Notes under the pieces: generated by a model
Seen by the model: only the letters and a program-made list of their open reading frames with translations
Told to the model about the DNA's origin: nothing
The model's database searches: none
Assembly (NCBI GenBank): GCA_036387255.1
Contig: DASVUC010000198.1
Location: 3,996 to 67,995 of the forward strand
Direction: 5' to 3'
Origin: DASVUC01 sp036387255
GTDB lineage: Bacteria > Planctomycetota > Phycisphaerae > Tepidisphaerales > Tepidisphaeraceae
Length of the DNA stretch: 64,000 nucleotides
In this document: one piece after another, positions 1-9,172 of the stretch
Layout of the letters: each line of letters starts with the position of its first letter
Position numbering within the stretch: the first letter of the stretch is position 1
Position numbers and translations under genes: made by a program

Positions 1-744
1 ATTATCGCCATCCTCATAGGCATCCTGCTGCCCGCGATGGAGAAGGTTCGCCACCGCGCCTACATCGCCGACTGCGCCAGCAACCTTCGCCAGATCGGCG
101 CAGGCATCAGCATGTACTGCAACGAGAACCACGGCAGCTACCCGCGAACGCGTTACGTCCCCGGCGCTCCTGTCGCGAAAGGAACCGGCGCCAGCGCTCC
201 CGATCCATTTAATCCCTCGGGGCCCGCCCCCAATGACGTGACGGCCGCCTGGTACCTGCTGCTGCGTGCACCGGCAAAGTTACCTGCCGTTTGCATGCTG
301 TGTCCGTACGATGATGTGAATGAGTTCGAACCCGACAAAGGAGACCCGCTCAAGCACGGGAACTTTTCGAGCTACAAGAAGAATCTCGGCTACAGCTTCG
401 CGAACCCGTATCCCGATGCGGCGGCCGCGAAGGCGGGTTATCACCTGACGAACAGAATCTCTGCGCAGTTTCCCGTGGCGGCGGATCTGAATCCCGGCAT
501 CAGCGGAAAGAACAACGATGTGACCGCGGCGAAACCGCGCGCGCCGTGGTCACAGACGAAAAGAGCCAACAGCCAAAATCACGAGAAGGACGGGCAGAAC
601 GTACTGTTTGGCGATGGTCATGTGGATTGGAAAGACGCGCCGCTGGTGGGAATTGGGGGGGACAACATCTACATGAACAAGGGCGGCGCGGTGGAGGCGT
701 CGCCGGTGGATAAGGAAGACGCGGTGTTGTTGCCGGTGGATTGA
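1..744 (+). CDS. Type II secretion / prepilin-like protein, 5' end missing
   Basis: The frame is open from base 1 and begins with a hydrophobic stretch (IIAILIGILLPAMEKVR) typical of the pilin-like N-terminal helix after the cleavage site, so the true start lies upstream of the window. An internal ATG at 37 is not the natural start. The middle has a conserved CxSNLRQIG-type segment, and the C-terminus carries HEKDGQNVLFGDGHVDW, a variant of the H-X9-DG motif common in large planctomycete families of pseudopilin-like proteins (DUF1559-related). The likely role is a surface or secretion-associated pseudopilin; the specific function is unknown. The ending is normal (TGA). Confidence 0.8.
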   Translation: MIAILIGILLPAMEKVRHRAYIADCASNLRQIGAGISMYCNENHGSYPRTRYVPGAPVAKGTGASAPDPFNPSGPAPNDVTAAWYLLLRAPAKLPAVCMLCPYDDVNEFEPDKGDPLKHGNFSSYKKNLGYSFANPYPDAAAAKAGYHLTNRISAQFPVAADLNPGISGKNNDVTAAKPRAPWSQTKRANSQNHEKDGQNVLFGDGHVDWKDAPLVGIGGDNIYMNKGGAVEASPVDKEDAVLLPVD

Positions 745-804
745 GGGGAAAGGATTCAGGAAGCACGCGTACGCGCATCAGGATCTGGCGCGTAAGATGA
801 AGCG

Positions 805-1551
805 ATGGATCTTCAGGCGCTTTGCGATCTCGGCCAGCAGCAGCTGATGCAGACGGATTACCTCTCGGCGGAAGCGACGCTCGAGGAAGCAGAACGTCAG
901 GCTTGGGGCCTCCAGGATTTCGACACGCTTTCCCGCGTTCTCATGCCTCTACAAGAAACCCGCCGTCAACGCCGTCAGCGCTGTGGCGAAGGGGAAGTCT
1001 GTCTGGATCTGCTGGCGCAGGGACCCGAAGATCATCTTGACGGACATCGGGTGATCGAGAATTACCCGCACGGCCAGTTGCTCGTCGCGGGTTGGGGATC
1101 TATTGAGCCGGCGATGAAAGTCCGAGCGCTTGCGCGCGAGCATGGAATGTACGTGGAGGCCTTCCTCGGAGCGGTTTATGCGATGGGAGATGCCCGGGTT
1201 GTCGTGATCGTCCCGAATGAAGAAGTGGCGCTGCCGGACGTGAAGCCGCGAAGCGTCGATGATCTGGTGCGACGCCTGCCGCCGCACAGTCTGATCCTCG
1301 GTGAGAACGAACTGCCCAAGGGGAGCCGTAAGGGTTCGCCGCAGACCTTCGCTGAAGTCATGGCGATGTGGGAGCGTTTGCATGCACCGTTCCTTGCGGC
1401 GGCGGACATGCAGGTGGATCTGGTGCAGAAGATTGAAGGCTATCGTCGCACGATCCGCGTCGACTACGCGTGCGAGCTCGCGCACCAGAAAGCCTCCGGC
1501 GTCGCAAAGGAAATCCTCCGCTCGCGCCGGAAACATGCCGCGTCCGCGTAA
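805..1551 (+). CDS. Hypothetical protein with TPR-like N-terminus
   Basis: A 248-residue soluble protein with no signal peptide or membrane helix. The first 50 residues (LCDLGQQQLMQTDYLSAEATL and following) look like one tetratricopeptide-type helical pair. The rest (LLVAGWGSIEPAMKVRALAR, then a basic C-terminal helix) matches no family that I recognise. It lies between the pilin-like gene and the M48 protease on the same strand with 45-60 base gaps, so it may be co-transcribed with the protease. Codon use resembles the neighbours. Function unknown. Confidence 0.7.
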   Translation: MDLQALCDLGQQQLMQTDYLSAEATLEEAERQAWGLQDFDTLSRVLMPLQETRRQRRQRCGEGEVCLDLLAQGPEDHLDGHRVIENYPHGQLLVAGWGSIEPAMKVRALAREHGMYVEAFLGAVYAMGDARVVVIVPNEEVALPDVKPRSVDDLVRRLPPHSLILGENELPKGSRKGSPQTFAEVMAMWERLHAPFLAAADMQVDLVQKIEGYRRTIRVDYACELAHQKASGVAKEILRSRRKHAASA

Positions 1552-1596
1552 GGTTTTCCCGCTGGCAGCAGATCAACCCGCTGCTACAACAGGCCC

Positions 1597-2463
1597 ATGA
1601 CCTTCGGTTACGGCAGAGGCTACGGACAGCGACGCGGGTGCAACCCGAGACTCATCATCGCGCTGGTGATCGCGCTCGTCGCGATCGGATCTTACATCGG
1701 TAAGAAGCAAATCAACCCGGTGACGGGCGAGAAGCAGTACGTCGATCTCACGGTCGATCAGGAAAAGGCATTGGGTCTGCAAGCGGCGCCGCAAATGGCG
1801 CGACAGATGGGCGGCGCGATCGATCCGCGCACAAGCCCCCAGGCCAAGCTGGTGGCGGATGTCGGGCAGCGCATTCTCGAAAACAGCGATGCGCGCAACA
1901 GCCCGTACTTCAGCAATTTTAACTTTTACCTGCTCAACGACCCGCAGACGATCAATGCCTTTGCGCTGCCCGGAGGACAGATCTTCATCACGCGGGCGCT
2001 GTACGATCGAATGGACAACACCGCACAACTTGCGGGCGTGCTCGGACATGAGATCGGCCACGTGATCAACCGCCACGCGGCGGAGCATATGGCGAAGGGT
2101 TCGCTGGGAAGCGCGCTAGCGCTGGCGGTGGGGGTGGGCGCAAGCGACCGTCGCGAAGGTTACATGACCGCCGCCGCGGCGCAGATGGCGAACCAAATGG
2201 TCCAGCTCCGCTTCGGCCGAAAAGACGAATCCGAGTCCGACACCTTCGGCTTGAAGTACATGGCGCAAGCCGGCTTTGATCCCAGACAAATGCTCAAGGT
2301 GATGGAAATCCTACGCGACAGCAGCAAGGGCGGTCGTCAAGCCGAGATGCTTTCCACGCACCCGCTTCCCGAGACGAGATTGCAGGAGATCCAGGAGAAA
2401 ATCCGCGAAATGTACCCAAACGGAGTCCCCGCGAACGTAACACAGGGTGACCCGCTGCGGTGA
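1597..2463 (+). CDS. M48 family membrane metalloprotease
   Basis: A 288-residue zinc protease. The N-terminus (residues 16-35) is a single hydrophobic anchor, and the catalytic motif HEIGH is at residues 151-155 in the helix GVLGHEIGHVINRHAAEHM. The third zinc ligand is probably the first Glu of ESESDTFGLKYM, as in the BepA/YfgC/Oma1-like branch of M48. Upstream NAFALPGGQIFITRAL is the usual beta-strand preceding the HExxH helix, and STHPLPETR near the C-terminus is also typical. It probably acts at the cell envelope in protein quality control. No C-terminal TPR domain is present, unlike BepA. It converges on gyrB with a 50-base gap. Confidence 0.9.
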   Translation: MTFGYGRGYGQRRGCNPRLIIALVIALVAIGSYIGKKQINPVTGEKQYVDLTVDQEKALGLQAAPQMARQMGGAIDPRTSPQAKLVADVGQRILENSDARNSPYFSNFNFYLLNDPQTINAFALPGGQIFITRALYDRMDNTAQLAGVLGHEIGHVINRHAAEHMAKGSLGSALALAVGVGASDRREGYMTAAAAQMANQMVQLRFGRKDESESDTFGLKYMAQAGFDPRQMLKVMEILRDSSKGGRQAEMLSTHPLPETRLQEIQEKIREMYPNGVPANVTQGDPLR

Positions 2464-2513
2464 CGCTTCTCTCGATCGACTCGATGGGACAGGGAGTACT
2501 TCGACCGCCAGAG

Positions 2514-5063
2514 CTACACGTCCAAATTCTTCACTTCCAGCGCATGCTCTTCAATGAACTGGCGCCTTCGCTCGACGTCTTCACCCATCAGCACCGAGAA
2601 CATGCGCTCGGCTTCACCGGCTTCCTGGAGGGTCACTCTCAGCAGGACGCGCTTGGTGGGATCCAGCGTCGTTTCCCACAGCTCTTCGCTGTTCATTTCG
2701 CCCAGGCCCTTGAAGCGTTTGATCTCGACGCCTTGCTTAGCGAGCCCGTGGATGCTGGGGAGGATCTGCGCCACGCCCGCGATGTCGCTGGTCTTGGTGT
2801 CGTTGACCAGCGCGTACCGCGTCGCGAGCTTCTCGCCGCTGACCGATTCCTCCTGGGTGAGGAAGTAGTCGTCGATCGACAGGCCGTAGCCTTCAAGTTG
2901 CGAGAAGAGTTTCTCCAGGTCCTTCACTTCGTGCAGTTCCTGGTTCTTCTGGAGACGAGCCAAACCTTCTTCATCCTTTGACTGACCGTTGCCCTGCACC
3001 TGCGCCAGCTCTTCATCCTGCACGATGAGCTTATTCTCGAGCAGGTACTGATCGCGATCGGCGGCGGTATAGAAGAACTGCTCTTCGCCTTCGACGACGA
3101 CACGGTAGAGCGGAAGCCGCCCGGAATTCGGCTCGCGCTTGCCGAGGAAGTCGGCGAAGTCGATCCCGCGCCGCTGGACGACGCGCACCAGTTCTTCCAG
3201 CTTCTCGAGCAGCTCCACCACGCGGCGAAGCTCTTCTCCGTCGAGCCGCCGCGACTCGCCTCCGGTGTCCGGATCGCGCACGACCAGCTCGGTTCCATCC
3301 AGCCCCAGGTTGGTGTAGATCTCGCGCATGCGCCGGTCGTTCAGCACATACTCCACCTTCTTCTTCCGGGTCACCTGGTACAGCGGCGGCTGCGCGATGA
3401 ACATCCGGCCGGACTTAATCAGCTCCGGCATGTGCCGGAAGAAGAACGTCAGCAACAGCGTGCGGATGTGGGAGCCGTCGACGTCGGCGTCGGTCATGAT
3501 GACGATCTTGCCGTAACGGCGCTTGGCGATATCGAAGTCATCCCGGAAACCGCAGCCGAGGGCGCTGATGATCGTGCGGATGGCTTCGTGCGAGAGCATC
3601 TTGACGATGTTGGCCTTCTCGACGTTGAGGATCTTGCCGAAGAGGGGAAGGATAGCCTGCACGTTGGAGTCGCGGCCCTGCTTGGCGGAGCCGCCTGCGG
3701 AATCACCTTCGACGAGGAACAGTTCCGTCTCCTCGTTGCTCTTGGACCGGCAGTCTGACAGTTTCCCGGGCAGGCTGTTTCCTTCCAGGCTGTTCTTGCG
3801 GCGCGTCAGTTCCCGCGCCTTGCGCGCTGCCTCGCGCGCCTCTGCCGCCAGCATCCCCTTCTCAAAGATCGCCTTGGCTTCCCTGGGATTCTCTTCGAAA
3901 TAGATGTTGAGCTGTTCGTTCACCGCGCCGGTGACGAACCCTTCGACTTCGCTGTTGCCCAGCTTGGTCTTGGTCTGGCCTTCGAATTGAGGCTCCGGCA
4001 CCTTCACGCTGACCACCGCGATGAGGCCTTCGCGCACGTCATCGCCGCTGGGGCGCGTCTCCTTGATCCAGCCTTCCTTTTCCGCATACCGGTTGATGGT
4101 GCCGGTGAGTGCGGTCTTGAAGCCGGACAGGTGCGTGCCGCCTTCGTGCGTGTTGATGTTATTGGCGAACGATTCGATCGTGTCGTTGTAGCCGTCGTTG
4201 TACTGCATCGCGGCTTCAACAATGTACGTCAGCTCTTTCTCCTGGTCGTTCTCGATCACCTTGTGCGGGATCGACTTCTTGAAGTAGATGATCGGGTGCA
4301 CGACGTTCTTGCCGTCGTTCAAATACTTCACGTACTCAACAAGCCCCTTTTCGTATTTGAACTCTTCGCGCTTATTGCTGCGCTCGTCCTGGATGATGAT
4401 CTGCAAGCCCTCGTTCAGGTAAGCCAGCTCGCGCGCCCGCTTCTGCACCACTTCCCACTTAAATTCGATAACCGGGAAGATCTTGTTGTCCGGCTTGAAG
4501 GTGACCTTTGTGCCTGATTTGCTGCTCTTGCCGATGACCTTCAGCTCCGCCGACTTCTTGCCGCGCTCGAACTCCATGTGGTGCACGACACCTTCGCGCG
4601 ACACCTCCACCTCGAGCCATTCCGACAGCGCATTGACGACCGACGCGCCAACGCCGTGAAGACCGCCGGTCACTTTGTACGCCGATGATCCGTTATGCTC
4701 GAACTTGCCGCCGGCGCCGAGCTTTGCAAAAACAACTTCCACCGTCGGCACCTTTTCCGTCGGGTGGATGCCCACGGGAATCCCGCGTCCGTCATCCGCC
4801 ACGGAAACCGAACCGTCCGCGTTTACCTTAATCAGGATGCTCTTGCAGAAGCCTGCCATCGCTTCGTCAATGGAGTTGTCGACGATTTCCCAGATCAGGT
4901 GATGCAGCCCGCGCGCGGTGGTATCGCCGATGTACATTCCCGGGCGCGTGCGCACGTGTTCGATCCCCTCCAGGACCTTGATCATTCCCTCGGTGTAGCT
5001 GTTGTCGGGGCCGGTTGGGTTTTGCGTCGCCGATTCGTTGGGTGTCATTTCGTTTTCAGGCAT
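2514..5063 (-). CDS. gyrB: DNA gyrase subunit B
   Basis: An 849-residue type IIA topoisomerase ATPase subunit. The GHKL ATPase domain shows EIVDNSIDEAMAG, DDGRGIPVGIHP and GGLHGVGASVVNALS. The TOPRIM domain has EGDSAGGSAKQGRD (Glu near 452) and DADVDGSHIRTLL (near 523). An insertion of about 150 residues follows, before the KRFKGLGEMN segment, as in the longer gram-negative type GyrB. It acts with GyrA, not in this window, to introduce negative supercoils. ParE was considered, but the insert and the motifs favour GyrB. The ATG is preceded by a purine-rich stretch. The gene is divergent from the HEAT/TPR gene upstream. Confidence 0.96.
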   Translation of the reverse strand: MPENEMTPNESATQNPTGPDNSYTEGMIKVLEGIEHVRTRPGMYIGDTTARGLHHLIWEIVDNSIDEAMAGFCKSILIKVNADGSVSVADDGRGIPVGIHPTEKVPTVEVVFAKLGAGGKFEHNGSSAYKVTGGLHGVGASVVNALSEWLEVEVSREGVVHHMEFERGKKSAELKVIGKSSKSGTKVTFKPDNKIFPVIEFKWEVVQKRARELAYLNEGLQIIIQDERSNKREEFKYEKGLVEYVKYLNDGKNVVHPIIYFKKSIPHKVIENDQEKELTYIVEAAMQYNDGYNDTIESFANNINTHEGGTHLSGFKTALTGTINRYAEKEGWIKETRPSGDDVREGLIAVVSVKVPEPQFEGQTKTKLGNSEVEGFVTGAVNEQLNIYFEENPREAKAIFEKGMLAAEAREAARKARELTRRKNSLEGNSLPGKLSDCRSKSNEETELFLVEGDSAGGSAKQGRDSNVQAILPLFGKILNVEKANIVKMLSHEAIRTIISALGCGFRDDFDIAKRRYGKIVIMTDADVDGSHIRTLLLTFFFRHMPELIKSGRMFIAQPPLYQVTRKKKVEYVLNDRRMREIYTNLGLDGTELVVRDPDTGGESRRLDGEELRRVVELLEKLEELVRVVQRRGIDFADFLGKREPNSGRLPLYRVVVEGEEQFFYTAADRDQYLLENKLIVQDEELAQVQGNGQSKDEEGLARLQKNQELHEVKDLEKLFSQLEGYGLSIDDYFLTQEESVSGEKLATRYALVNDTKTSDIAGVAQILPSIHGLAKQGVEIKRFKGLGEMNSEELWETTLDPTKRVLLRVTLQEAGEAERMFSVLMGEDVERRRQFIEEHALEVKNLDV

Positions 5064-5104
5064 GTGTTTCTTCTCGCTCCCTCGAGTGCAATAGGCTCCA
5101 TTTT

Positions 5105-5119
5105 CCCCTCAGAGAGGGG
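5105..5119. promoter_or_regulatory. Short perfect inverted repeat between gyrB and the divergent gene
   Basis: CCCCTC-AGA-GAGGGG forms a 6-bp stem with a 3-base loop in the divergent intergenic region, about 42 bases upstream of the gyrB start codon. There is no T-run, so it is not an obvious terminator. It could be an operator or a leader hairpin for gyrB. Only the symmetry is seen; the role is a guess. Confidence 0.3.
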
Positions 5120-5241
5120 CGGCGGAGATAGTCCATCATTATCGCAGAATTCCGCTTCTAATACTACGTTTGCGACGCCGTTTGGGTCGTTTTCCTGCGG
5201 GGGTCGGTGCGTCAGAAAACCCTTGCAGGTTCAAGACTTCC

Positions 5242-6963
5242 GTGCATACCATCGTTCCTGTGTCGTCTCGACTCACGATCCCTATGCTGGGGCTCCTGCT
5301 CGGCATCTCCGCCGTACGCGCGGCGCCCACCACGCGGGCAGATGCACCGGATGTCGTGCCACTCATCTCGGCTCTGACTGATCGCGATTCAGCGGTTCGC
5401 GAACGTGCTACCGAACAGCTCAAATCGATGGGCGTCAGCGCCCGCCCCGCGCTGCTGAAAGCGATCCGTTCCGGGGCTCCCGAACGCCGCGCCCGCGCGG
5501 CGGAACTGTTGCTCAAGCTCCCGTGGTCCGTCGCTGCCGATCCGCCGGGCGTTCAGAAATATCTGTCTATCTACGGCGAGATGGACATCGATGGCCGTAA
5601 AGCGCTGGTCAAGGAGCTGTACGACAAGCTTGATGCCTCTGATGTTCTGCTTCGACTTCTGTTGGAAGAACCAAGCGACGACGTCCGCTGGATTATAGTC
5701 GCGCTGCTGGGACGAAATGACGACGACCCGGTCATGCGCAAGCTGCGCGAGGCGGACCTGTCCGGCGAAGACGCACCTGTAGTTCGCTTAGCGGGTCAGG
5801 CCTGGTACTACCACGACCGAGCCCGCTCGCTGGCGCTGCTCCGCAAAGCCATCGAAGCCGAAGCAAAGAATCCCTCAGATGATCAGGGCCAGCTGGATTT
5901 TGCTTTTGAGAAGCTGATCGATGACGCCCTTGGGAAAAAGGATTTTAACGAAGCGGCAGCCTGGCTGCGCCAGCAGGTTCCGCGTGAGATGGGCGGCGTG
6001 CGCACCGCGCTGCCACGCCTGATGATCCTCCATGCGTATTTCCCGCCCGTGCGCGGCTTGGAGGATGACCTGCTGCGCTGGGTGGCTCATCGAGATGCCA
6101 TGCGGAAGGTGCTCGATGCGGTGAAGAAAGGGGCCGCCACCAAAGCCACTCTTCCCGCGGAACTGCTTTTCAACGCCGTCGGTCTCACGCTGGATGAGCG
6201 GCTCTCGGGCGCCTATTTCCTCTTCGAGCACAACCTCGTCGGCGAGGCTGAAGATGAGCTGGCCGCTATCGGAAAGCTTCCGGTGAAGGAGGCCGAAGCA
6301 CGCGATCAGAAGGAAGTGAAGACGCAGCTGCTGGCATCCATGATCTACGCCCACAAGGCTGACGATCAAAAAGCTGCCGACGCCCTCCAGCAGGCGATGA
6401 TCCTCATGACGCGCTCGAACCTGGTCCTCCGCTGGCGCACAGAAGATGACCTGTGGGCCGAGGTCTACTGGCGCCGCGCCCGAGCCGCCAAGAAACGCGG
6501 CGATGGAGCCGCTCTCAAGGAAAACGTCTACAACCTGCTCCGCTACTCGCCGACCAGTTCCGACACCGCCATCGAAATCGTCAACTGGCTCAACTCGGAG
6601 AACCTCCTCCGAGAATCCAATCAGTTTTTCGGCAACGTCTACGGTCCATCCAAACAGAAGCTCGACGCGTCCAAGCAAGATCCGGTGCGGATGAACGATC
6701 TTGCCTGGCTCTGCGCCCGGTGCGACCAGCGGCTACCGGAGGCGGTGGAACTCGCGACCAAGGCCGTTGCCGCCAAACCCGAAAGTGCCGCCTTCCTCGA
6801 CACCGCCGCGGAGGCCAACTTTAAAGCTGGTAACCGCAAGAAGGCGGTCGAGCTCGAGACCAAGGCGCTGAAGCTTCGCCCGCTCGACGAATTCATGCAG
6901 GCCCAGCTCAAGCGATTCAAAGCCGCGGCCGCCACAGCGCCCGCCTCGCCGCACGCCGAATAG
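5242..6963 (+). CDS. Secreted HEAT/TPR-repeat protein
   Basis: Starting at the GTG at 5242 gives a 573-residue protein whose first 30 residues form a signal peptide ending in SAVRAAP. A TTG 72 bases earlier would bury that signal behind a charged leader, so GTG is preferred. Residues 40-90 form HEAT-like helices (PLISALTDRDSAVRERATEQ). Later regions contain tetratricopeptide-like pairs, with a clear TPR block at the C-terminus (DPVRMNDLAWLCARCDQRLP, then EAVELATKAVAAKPESAAFL). It is probably an exported scaffold or protein-interaction protein. The next gene follows after 40 bases. The exact function is unknown. Confidence 0.8.
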   Translation: MHTIVPVSSRLTIPMLGLLLGISAVRAAPTTRADAPDVVPLISALTDRDSAVRERATEQLKSMGVSARPALLKAIRSGAPERRARAAELLLKLPWSVAADPPGVQKYLSIYGEMDIDGRKALVKELYDKLDASDVLLRLLLEEPSDDVRWIIVALLGRNDDDPVMRKLREADLSGEDAPVVRLAGQAWYYHDRARSLALLRKAIEAEAKNPSDDQGQLDFAFEKLIDDALGKKDFNEAAAWLRQQVPREMGGVRTALPRLMILHAYFPPVRGLEDDLLRWVAHRDAMRKVLDAVKKGAATKATLPAELLFNAVGLTLDERLSGAYFLFEHNLVGEAEDELAAIGKLPVKEAEARDQKEVKTQLLASMIYAHKADDQKAADALQQAMILMTRSNLVLRWRTEDDLWAEVYWRRARAAKKRGDGAALKENVYNLLRYSPTSSDTAIEIVNWLNSENLLRESNQFFGNVYGPSKQKLDASKQDPVRMNDLAWLCARCDQRLPEAVELATKAVAAKPESAAFLDTAAEANFKAGNRKKAVELETKALKLRPLDEFMQAQLKRFKAAAATAPASPHAE

Positions 6964-7003
6964 GACGCGGCTCGGCAGGACCCGGCGCCTGCCCTATGAT
7001 GCG

Positions 7004-7786
7004 GTGATGTTTCGTCTAACCCGAGAAGTGCGTTTCGCGCTCAACCCAGACCCTGACGACCAGCTCAATCAAAAACCGGCCAACAGCTTTGGCGGATACC
7101 CTTCCCTCACGGGCCTTGGCCGCTACTACACCATTCGCATCACCCTGGCAGGAGATTTGGACCCGCGCACGAGCTACCTCCTGAACATCAAAGCAGTCGA
7201 CGCCTTGGTGCGCCAGCGCGTCATCCCGCGGATGCAGAACTACTCCGGCTCTGCTGAAGCGCTCGTCCGCGAGCTTTACTCGCTCCTGTTCAACGCGTGG
7301 CCCGGCGCGGCGCTGCACCAGCTTCAAGTTATCTTGACGCCCACCCTTAATCTCTCATTGATCGCTTCGGAGTTCCCCATGGTCCGACTCAGCCAGAAGT
7401 TCGAGTTCTCCGCCTCTCATCGTCTCCACAGCGCGCAGTTAAGCGACGAAGAAAACCTCCAGTGCTTCGGCAAGTGCAACAACCCCCAGGGGCACGGGCA
7501 CAACTACGAAGTTGAAGTCACGCTGCGCGCTTCCGATGCCAATCCCACGCTGCTCAAGTGCCTGCCCAGCTTCGAAAGAACGGTTGCGGAAACGGTGATC
7601 GATGCTTTCGATCACCGAAATTTGAACGTCGAAGTGCCTGAGTTTCGCGAGCTGATCCCGACTGTCGAGAACATCGCGATGGTGATCTACCGCATGCTCA
7701 AGCCGAAGTTCCAGAGCGAAAAGGCTCAGCTTGCCTCGGTGACCGTGTGGGAGACGCCTAAGACATGGTGCGAATATTCGGAGTGA
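7004..7786 (+). CDS. Duplicated T-fold protein of the 6-pyruvoyl-tetrahydropterin synthase / QueD family
   Basis: A 260-residue protein. The C-terminal half (from about residue 125, FSASHRLHSAQL) is a standard PTPS/QueD domain. It has the zinc histidines in SASHRL and GHGHNYEVEV, the catalytic-type Cys in CFGKCNNPQGHGH, FDHRNLN, the PTVENIAMVIY glutamate, and a VTVWET strand. The N-terminal half has a similar layout (GRYYTIRITLAGDLDPRTSY) but lacks the His ligands, so it looks like a degenerate second T-fold. QueD makes 6-carboxy-tetrahydropterin for queuosine; no other queuosine gene is nearby. The start is GTG 7004 or the ATG right after it. Confidence 0.82.
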   Translation: MMFRLTREVRFALNPDPDDQLNQKPANSFGGYPSLTGLGRYYTIRITLAGDLDPRTSYLLNIKAVDALVRQRVIPRMQNYSGSAEALVRELYSLLFNAWPGAALHQLQVILTPTLNLSLIASEFPMVRLSQKFEFSASHRLHSAQLSDEENLQCFGKCNNPQGHGHNYEVEVTLRASDANPTLLKCLPSFERTVAETVIDAFDHRNLNVEVPEFRELIPTVENIAMVIYRMLKPKFQSEKAQLASVTVWETPKTWCEYSE

Positions 7787-7818
7787 CGGTTGTTGGCTGC
7801 GCCGAGTAAATTGCGCGC

Positions 7819-8016
7819 ATGGCTACTCAAGAGAATCAACGTCAACCCAAAGATGATCCGCGGCAGGCAATGGAATCGGGGGAGCAGAAGATCACTGGTT
7901 CGCCAGCGCGACCCAAGACGCCACAGCAGGGGGGATCCAAAGGCGATCCGAGCAATCCCGGCCAAGCCAAGATCGGTGAAGACTTGGAATCCGGTCGGCA
8001 GGAGGCGGAGGAATAA
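7819..8016 (+). CDS. Small hydrophilic hypothetical protein
   Basis: A 65-residue, highly charged and probably disordered protein rich in Gln, Pro, Gly and Lys (for example DPRQAMESGEQKITGSPARP). It begins with ATG 32 bases after the PTPS-like gene, and its TAA at 8014-8016 abuts the mraY stop codon read on the other strand. There are no membrane helices or cysteines. It could be a real small protein or a chance reading frame; the composition resembles small stress-type proteins, but no family is claimed. Confidence 0.45.
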   Translation: MATQENQRQPKDDPRQAMESGEQKITGSPARPKTPQQGGSKGDPSNPGQAKIGEDLESGRQEAEE

Positions 8017-9153
8017 CTACCGCAGCTTCACCGTCGCCAGCGCCATCGCTGCCAGCATCGCGCTGATCAACCAGAAGCGCACCACCACCTGCTGCTCGGT
8101 CCACCCCTTCTTCTGGAAGTGGTGATGGATTGGCGCCATGAGAAAGATCCGCCGCCCCTCGCCGTAGCGGATGCGCGTGTATTTGAAGTAATAACGCTGG
8201 ATAATCACGCTCAGCGCCTCGGCCACGAAGATCCCGCCAATCAGCACCAGCGTGAACTCGTGGCGGATGATGATCGAGATGTATGCGATCAATCCGCCTA
8301 GCGCCAGCGAACCTGTATCCCCCATGAACACCTTCGCCGGGTTGCAGTTGAACCACAAAAAGCCCAGGCACGCCCCCAGCATTGACCCGCACAGCACCGC
8401 CATCTGATCGCTGGTGGGCACCGCCGGCAGCAACAGAAAGTGCGCCAGCTGCGGTATTCCGCTCAGCAGCGCCAGCAGCAGAAACGCAAAGCTCACGATC
8501 GACATGCACCCGCCCGCGAGCCCATCCAACCCATCACTGAGATTGACCGCATTGGAAAACGCCACCAGGACAAAGGCGCTGAACAGCACAAACGCCAGCG
8601 CCCCCATGCTGTAAACCGGATCCTTCACAAAGGGCAGAAACAGCTGATGCGTCACCGGCACATCTTTCCCGTGACGATACGTGAAATATGCCAGGATCAG
8701 CGCCAGCCCGATTTGGCCCACCAGCTTTTCCGGCCCCTCGAGCCCCTGCCGCGACTTCTTCCCCGCCGTCAGCTTCAGCCAATCATCCGATGCGCCGATT
8801 GCGCCCAACCCCAGCAGACACACGAGCCCCATCTGAACGTAAAAGTTGTGCAGATCTGCCAGCAGGACCGTGGTGAACGTGATCGCGCCGATGATCAGCA
8901 GCCCGCCCATCGTCGGCGTACCCTGCTTCGACTTCATCATCGCGTCCATATGCGCTTCATCGAACTTCGACAGGTCTCCCAGCTTGTGTCGACGCAACCA
9001 CCCGATCACCCGCGGCCCCAGCGCGATGGATGTGACGAAGCTCGTCAAGATCGCAATAACGGCTTGAAACGTGACGAAGGTGAAGACGCGCAAAAACCCC
9101 AGGTGATGATCTTCCATCCACGCGAGGTTCGTCTTGATCAGCCAGTACAGCAT
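8017..9153 (-). CDS. mraY: Phospho-N-acetylmuramoyl-pentapeptide-transferase
   Basis: A 378-residue integral membrane enzyme with about ten hydrophobic helices. It transfers phospho-MurNAc-pentapeptide from UDP to undecaprenyl phosphate, making lipid I at the inner face of the membrane. Diagnostic motifs are the DDW of GASDDWLKLTAGKKS, NLSDGLDGLAGG with the catalytic aspartates, FMGDTGSLALGG, and the histidine motif PIHHHFQKKGWTE near the C-terminus. It lies 19 bases downstream of murF in the same direction, so it is the last gene of a murE-murF-mraY operon. Confidence 0.97.
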   Translation of the reverse strand: MLYWLIKTNLAWMEDHHLGFLRVFTFVTFQAVIAILTSFVTSIALGPRVIGWLRRHKLGDLSKFDEAHMDAMMKSKQGTPTMGGLLIIGAITFTTVLLADLHNFYVQMGLVCLLGLGAIGASDDWLKLTAGKKSRQGLEGPEKLVGQIGLALILAYFTYRHGKDVPVTHQLFLPFVKDPVYSMGALAFVLFSAFVLVAFSNAVNLSDGLDGLAGGCMSIVSFAFLLLALLSGIPQLAHFLLLPAVPTSDQMAVLCGSMLGACLGFLWFNCNPAKVFMGDTGSLALGGLIAYISIIIRHEFTLVLIGGIFVAEALSVIIQRYYFKYTRIRYGEGRRIFLMAPIHHHFQKKGWTEQQVVVRFWLISAMLAAMALATVKLR

Positions 9154-9172
9154 TCATGTCCCGTCGCTCGCG

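Noticed and set aside
6974..6993. GGCAGG/CCTGCC hairpin before the T-fold gene as a terminator
   Set aside because: 6-bp stem without a T-run, just 11 bases before the start codon; may be chance in GC-rich DNA.
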